From Chara braunii (Eukaryota > Streptophyta > Charophyceae > Charales > Characeae): DNA of 29,747 nucleotides. Made by a program: the position numbers and the translations under genes. The notes under the pieces were generated by a model. That model did no database searches. It was given only the letters and a program-made list of their open reading frames with translations, and was not told the DNA's origin. Below are positions 27,311-29,747 of this stretch, one piece after another; within the stretch, counting starts at the first letter, position 1; the number at the start of each line of letters is the position of its first letter. The stretch spans positions 945,265-975,011 of the forward strand of contig BFEA01000123.1 in assembly GCA_003427395.1 (NCBI GenBank), written 5' to 3'.

Positions 27311-28367
27311 CTTCCTGAGAGCGTCAAATGCATCGTCACAGAGGGGTGTCCAAAACCATGGCGGGTTCTTTCAGAGGAGGGTGGAGGTGAGAATGTAGGA
27401 ATAGGTAGCATATTCCCGGATGAAAGCATTATAGTGACCAGTGAGGCTTAGGAAACTGCAAAGCTACTTGACGGACGTAGGGGTGGGCCACCCCGCGACA
27501 GTAGTGATCTTCGTGTATTTCATGTGGAGACTCTAGTCAGATACAAGGTGTCTTAGAAGTTCACTTTGCGCTAGGCTTTGGATAGAAGCCATGATTGTGT
27601 AAGCGTTGTAGGACGTCACAGAGGTGTCTAAGATGATCTTCCAAGGTACGACTATAAACCAAGATGTCGTGTAGGTATACGAGAACGTATTCTTCAAAGA
27701 TGTCTCTGAAGATATCGTTCATTATCGTCTGGAAGGTGGCGGGTGCTTTGGTGAAGCCGGATGGCATCACCGTGAACTCGTAATGGCCGAAGCGCAATGG
27801 GAAGGCGGTCTTTAACTGATCCTCCACTGCAACGCCGATCAGGTGGTAACCGCTACGCGGATTAATCTTCGTAAAAAAACGATTGTCTACCATACGGTCA
27901 AACTACTCATCCACGTGAGACATGAGATAGTTGTTCTTAACAGTGTAACGGTTAAGACCGCGATAATCAATGTAGAGACAGGAAGTTTCATCCGCTTTGC
28001 AAGCAAAGAGGACAGGTGCACCCTAAGGAGAGTTATTGGGTTTAATGAAACTTAGTTGAAGGAGCTCCTTAAGCTGACACTTGAGTCTCGTCTCCTCTGA
28101 AATCGAGAGTCAGTTGGGTGCCTGATGGTGGACACGATAGTCAGGTACGGGATGAATATAATGCTCAACACCGCACATCGTAGGGATCCCGCTGTATGAG
28201 AAATAAGGGGGGAAAATGTCGTGGTACTCTTGAATCAGTTTAGGAATAACGGACTCTAAGTCAACCGTGAACCGTACGAGTTCCTTAACATTTGTGTCAA
28301 CATGAGACGTATGTGAGGACTCGCAAGTAAACAGCGGAGGAACTTGGGATGTTGAAGGGGTATTCAC
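27311..28367 (-). pseudogene. Gypsy copy 2, reverse transcriptase
   Basis: One frame with several stops gives IPTMCGVEHYIHPVPDYRVH, LKELLQLSFIKPNNSP, then TAG, GAPVLFACKADE, YIDYRGLNRYTVKNNYL, NRFFTKINPRSGYHLIGV, FTVMPSGFTKAPATFQ and VYLHDILVYS. The catalytic YLDD box reads YLHD at 27666-27677, and the KxDL Asp reads Asn. The thumb/connection (GWPTPTSVK, LCSFLSLTGHYNAF) follows near 27400-27500. Stops after APN, SP and VDE fit single transitions at Trp or Gln codons in some cases. Confidence 0.9.
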
Positions 28368-28446
28368 AGACTAAGGGTTGGATGTAGAGATGAGAGCCGC
28401 GAAAATGGAAGAACGGTCAAGGGGATCGGACTCCAAGGAGATGAAA

Positions 28447-28990
28447 TCAACATCTATAGAGAGCGGATCGTACTAAAAAAATCCATGACGTTAACTGAGT
28501 AGAGGGTGACATCCTTTTGACGCAAGAAGTGAGTGAATTGGTTGGGGGTTGTGAAGGGAATGTCCGGGTAGAACCCAAAGGGACGAAGATCCTAGGGAGG
28601 GAGGTCGGGAGGGGTGTCGGCCATGGTGTCAAGGAATGAGACACAATAGGTCTGACCACACTTCATTTTGAGAACGAGTGTCTCGATCGCCCATTCGGCA
28701 TATGTGCCACAAAACTTGCAATACCAAGGAGTGTCAAGGATAAAGTCATACACAATCTCCAGCGTGTCGAAGTATGAGGATGAATGGTAGCGCCGAGGCA
28801 CCTGAGTACTATCCGATGGCTGGAGGGTGAGAAAAAAGTAGAGGTCGGGGACCGTCTAATCGAAGAAGCACTGTGTCTTCTTATCTCTGAGGGTAATGAA
28901 AATAGGAGATTGTGACTTGGAGGTAGCTAGACGAGAGTCCTCAACCACACGAGGGTGAACAAGATCCCCCTGCGAGTCGAAGTCCCATAA
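28447..28990 (-). pseudogene. Gypsy copy 2, protease-like region
   Basis: YFDTLEIVYDFILDTPWYCK, then FCGTYAEWAIETLVLKMKCG corresponds to the C-terminal part of a gypsy aspartic protease (the hydrophobic D-x-I-L-G-x-x-W block). Upstream, ATLWDFDSQGDLVHPRVVED occupies the active-site position, where a D-S/T-G triad is expected but D-F-D is read. Stops occur near 28591 and 28857. I did not recognise gag further right. Confidence 0.55.
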
Positions 28991-29500
28991 AGTTGCATAA
29001 AGCATGTTACACCCTCATGGATGTTCCAAGACGAATAAAAATAACGAGGAGGGTGCGATCAAGGTCAGAGAGCAGAGCGAGAAGACGACACAGGATATCT
29101 ATGTGTCTCGTAAGTCGCTCCTGAGAAGCTTGAAAAATGCTGAAATCCAGGAGAGATGATACAACGTCACCGTGAGTTGTCAACTGAGCGCTACAAGGGG
29201 CTGTGTGAATGACGCGACGTGTCAGAAGTTACGGAGGGGAAGGAATAAATGCGGCGGTCTACTGTGGGGCAGACGGTACCTCAACAGACAACGAGGCAGA
29301 GGGAACTTCGTTTGTCGTGTCCTGAGGATCCTCTGGTGTGGTAGCCAAAGGGGCGAAGTTACGTGCGAGGCCTCAGTGGTACATTGCACCGTGACTAGCA
29401 GGATGGCATTGGTCGGGCGGGGCCCGGGAGGGGACTGAGATTAGCGTTGACAAGAAATGTCCGCATAGTTCCGATCAAGGGCGATATGGTATGAACATTG
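28991..29500. other. Unassigned sequence right of gypsy copy 2
   Basis: About 500 bases. By position it should hold gag or leader of gypsy copy 2, but no zinc knuckle or gag block is visible in any frame. A plus-strand frame at 29172-29438 is arginine-rich without known motifs. Confidence 0.35.
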
Positions 29501-29501
29501 T

Positions 29502-29747
29502 CTGTGTGACCATTTGAACGCATTGAACGCATTCAAAGGGTGTGTGAGCACGTTCAAGCATGTTCAAACGCGCCACGTGGCATTGGAGAGGAGAAAAGTG
29601 AATGCACACCCCTGGCTAGCGTGCGCACGTGGTAAGCTACCGGTGGGCACGGGCAGTTTGAAAAAAAAAAAAATAAAAAAAAATTGTGTGTGTATGTGGT
29701 TGTGTTTACTTGTTTGTTTGTGTGTGTGTGTATGTGGAGGGGAAAAA
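29502..29747. mobile_element. Element E: left end of a fourth inverted-end element, cut by the window
   Basis: Begins CTGTGTGACCA, matching the left end of element A (CTATGTGAC) at 8 of 9 bases. A cluster of TTGAAC/GTTCAA follows (29514, 29523, 29552, 29562, plus TTCAA at 29532). Then come a GC-rich spacer, a poly(A)-like run at 29661-29683 and TG-rich sequence. The right end, and so the target duplication, lies outside; the left copy would be AACATTGT (29494-29501). Confidence 0.6.

Larger units (their letters stand above)
26690..28990 (-). mobile_element. Second Ty3/gypsy copy, truncated and decayed
   Basis: Protease-like, RT, RNase H and integrase-finger remnants follow one another on the minus strand. 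No LTRs were found on either side. It differs clearly in sequence from the element at 483-8688 and represents another gypsy lineage. Confidence 0.88.

Overview
The window is nuclear DNA of a plant-lineage eukaryote made almost entirely of old, nested transposable elements and simple-sequence repeats. I see no intact cellular gene, no rRNA or tRNA gene and no CRISPR array. A chromodomain Ty3/gypsy element, a plant-type LINE with an ORF1 zinc knuckle and an RVT-type C-terminal zinc finger, an initiator-Met-tRNA-like primer site and a short TTTAGGG tract all fit a green plant or streptophyte alga. A charophyte such as Chara is a plausible but unproven host. The assembly has a 725-base gap and scattered ambiguous bases inside microsatellites.

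Left third (1-8.7 kb): after an (AG)n tract lies one complete but dead Ty3/gypsy element, 483-8688, on the minus strand. It has two LTRs (483-1485 and 7727-8688), a 4-bp target duplication TGAG, a primer binding site and a purine-rich tract. Reading leftward its order is gag (coiled coil, RGG-rich stretch, CCHC knuckle), protease, RT, RNase H, integrase, chromodomain. Gag and protease are in different frames, joined at a canonical CCCAAAA slippery heptamer.

Middle (8.7-21.5 kb): a non-coding stretch with a perfect C(TTCG)G hairpin and a degenerate CCCGAT-rich minisatellite leads into a long plus-strand LINE (about 10739-20365). ORF1 carries a zinc knuckle; ORF2 has endonuclease, RT and C-terminal zinc finger. 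Three short elements (A 12599-14145, B 14732-15073, C 18909-19261) interrupt it. Each is flanked by an 8-bp target duplication, each has related inverted ends (consensus CTRYGTNRCMC), and removing each one with one copy of its duplication rejoins the LINE reading frame. Their subterminal zones are packed with a short, usually palindromic motif that differs between elements (GGCC, GTAC, GTTCG), around AT-rich cores. B and C share a core although their motifs differ. A fourth member (E, motif GTTCAA) starts at 29502 and runs off the window. This family is the best candidate here for something undescribed.

Right third (21.5-29.7 kb): a poly(A) tract, a long (CT)n tract, a plus-strand gypsy RT fragment broken by an orphan ACGG/CCGT cluster, a G-run tract and a large foldback palindrome, several microsatellites, a weak unknown plus-strand ORF, and a second decayed minus-strand gypsy pol (about 26690-28990) whose catalytic RT motif reads YLHD. 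Many stops and active-site losses in these elements fit single C-to-T or G-to-A changes, as expected of old, methylated, silenced repeats.
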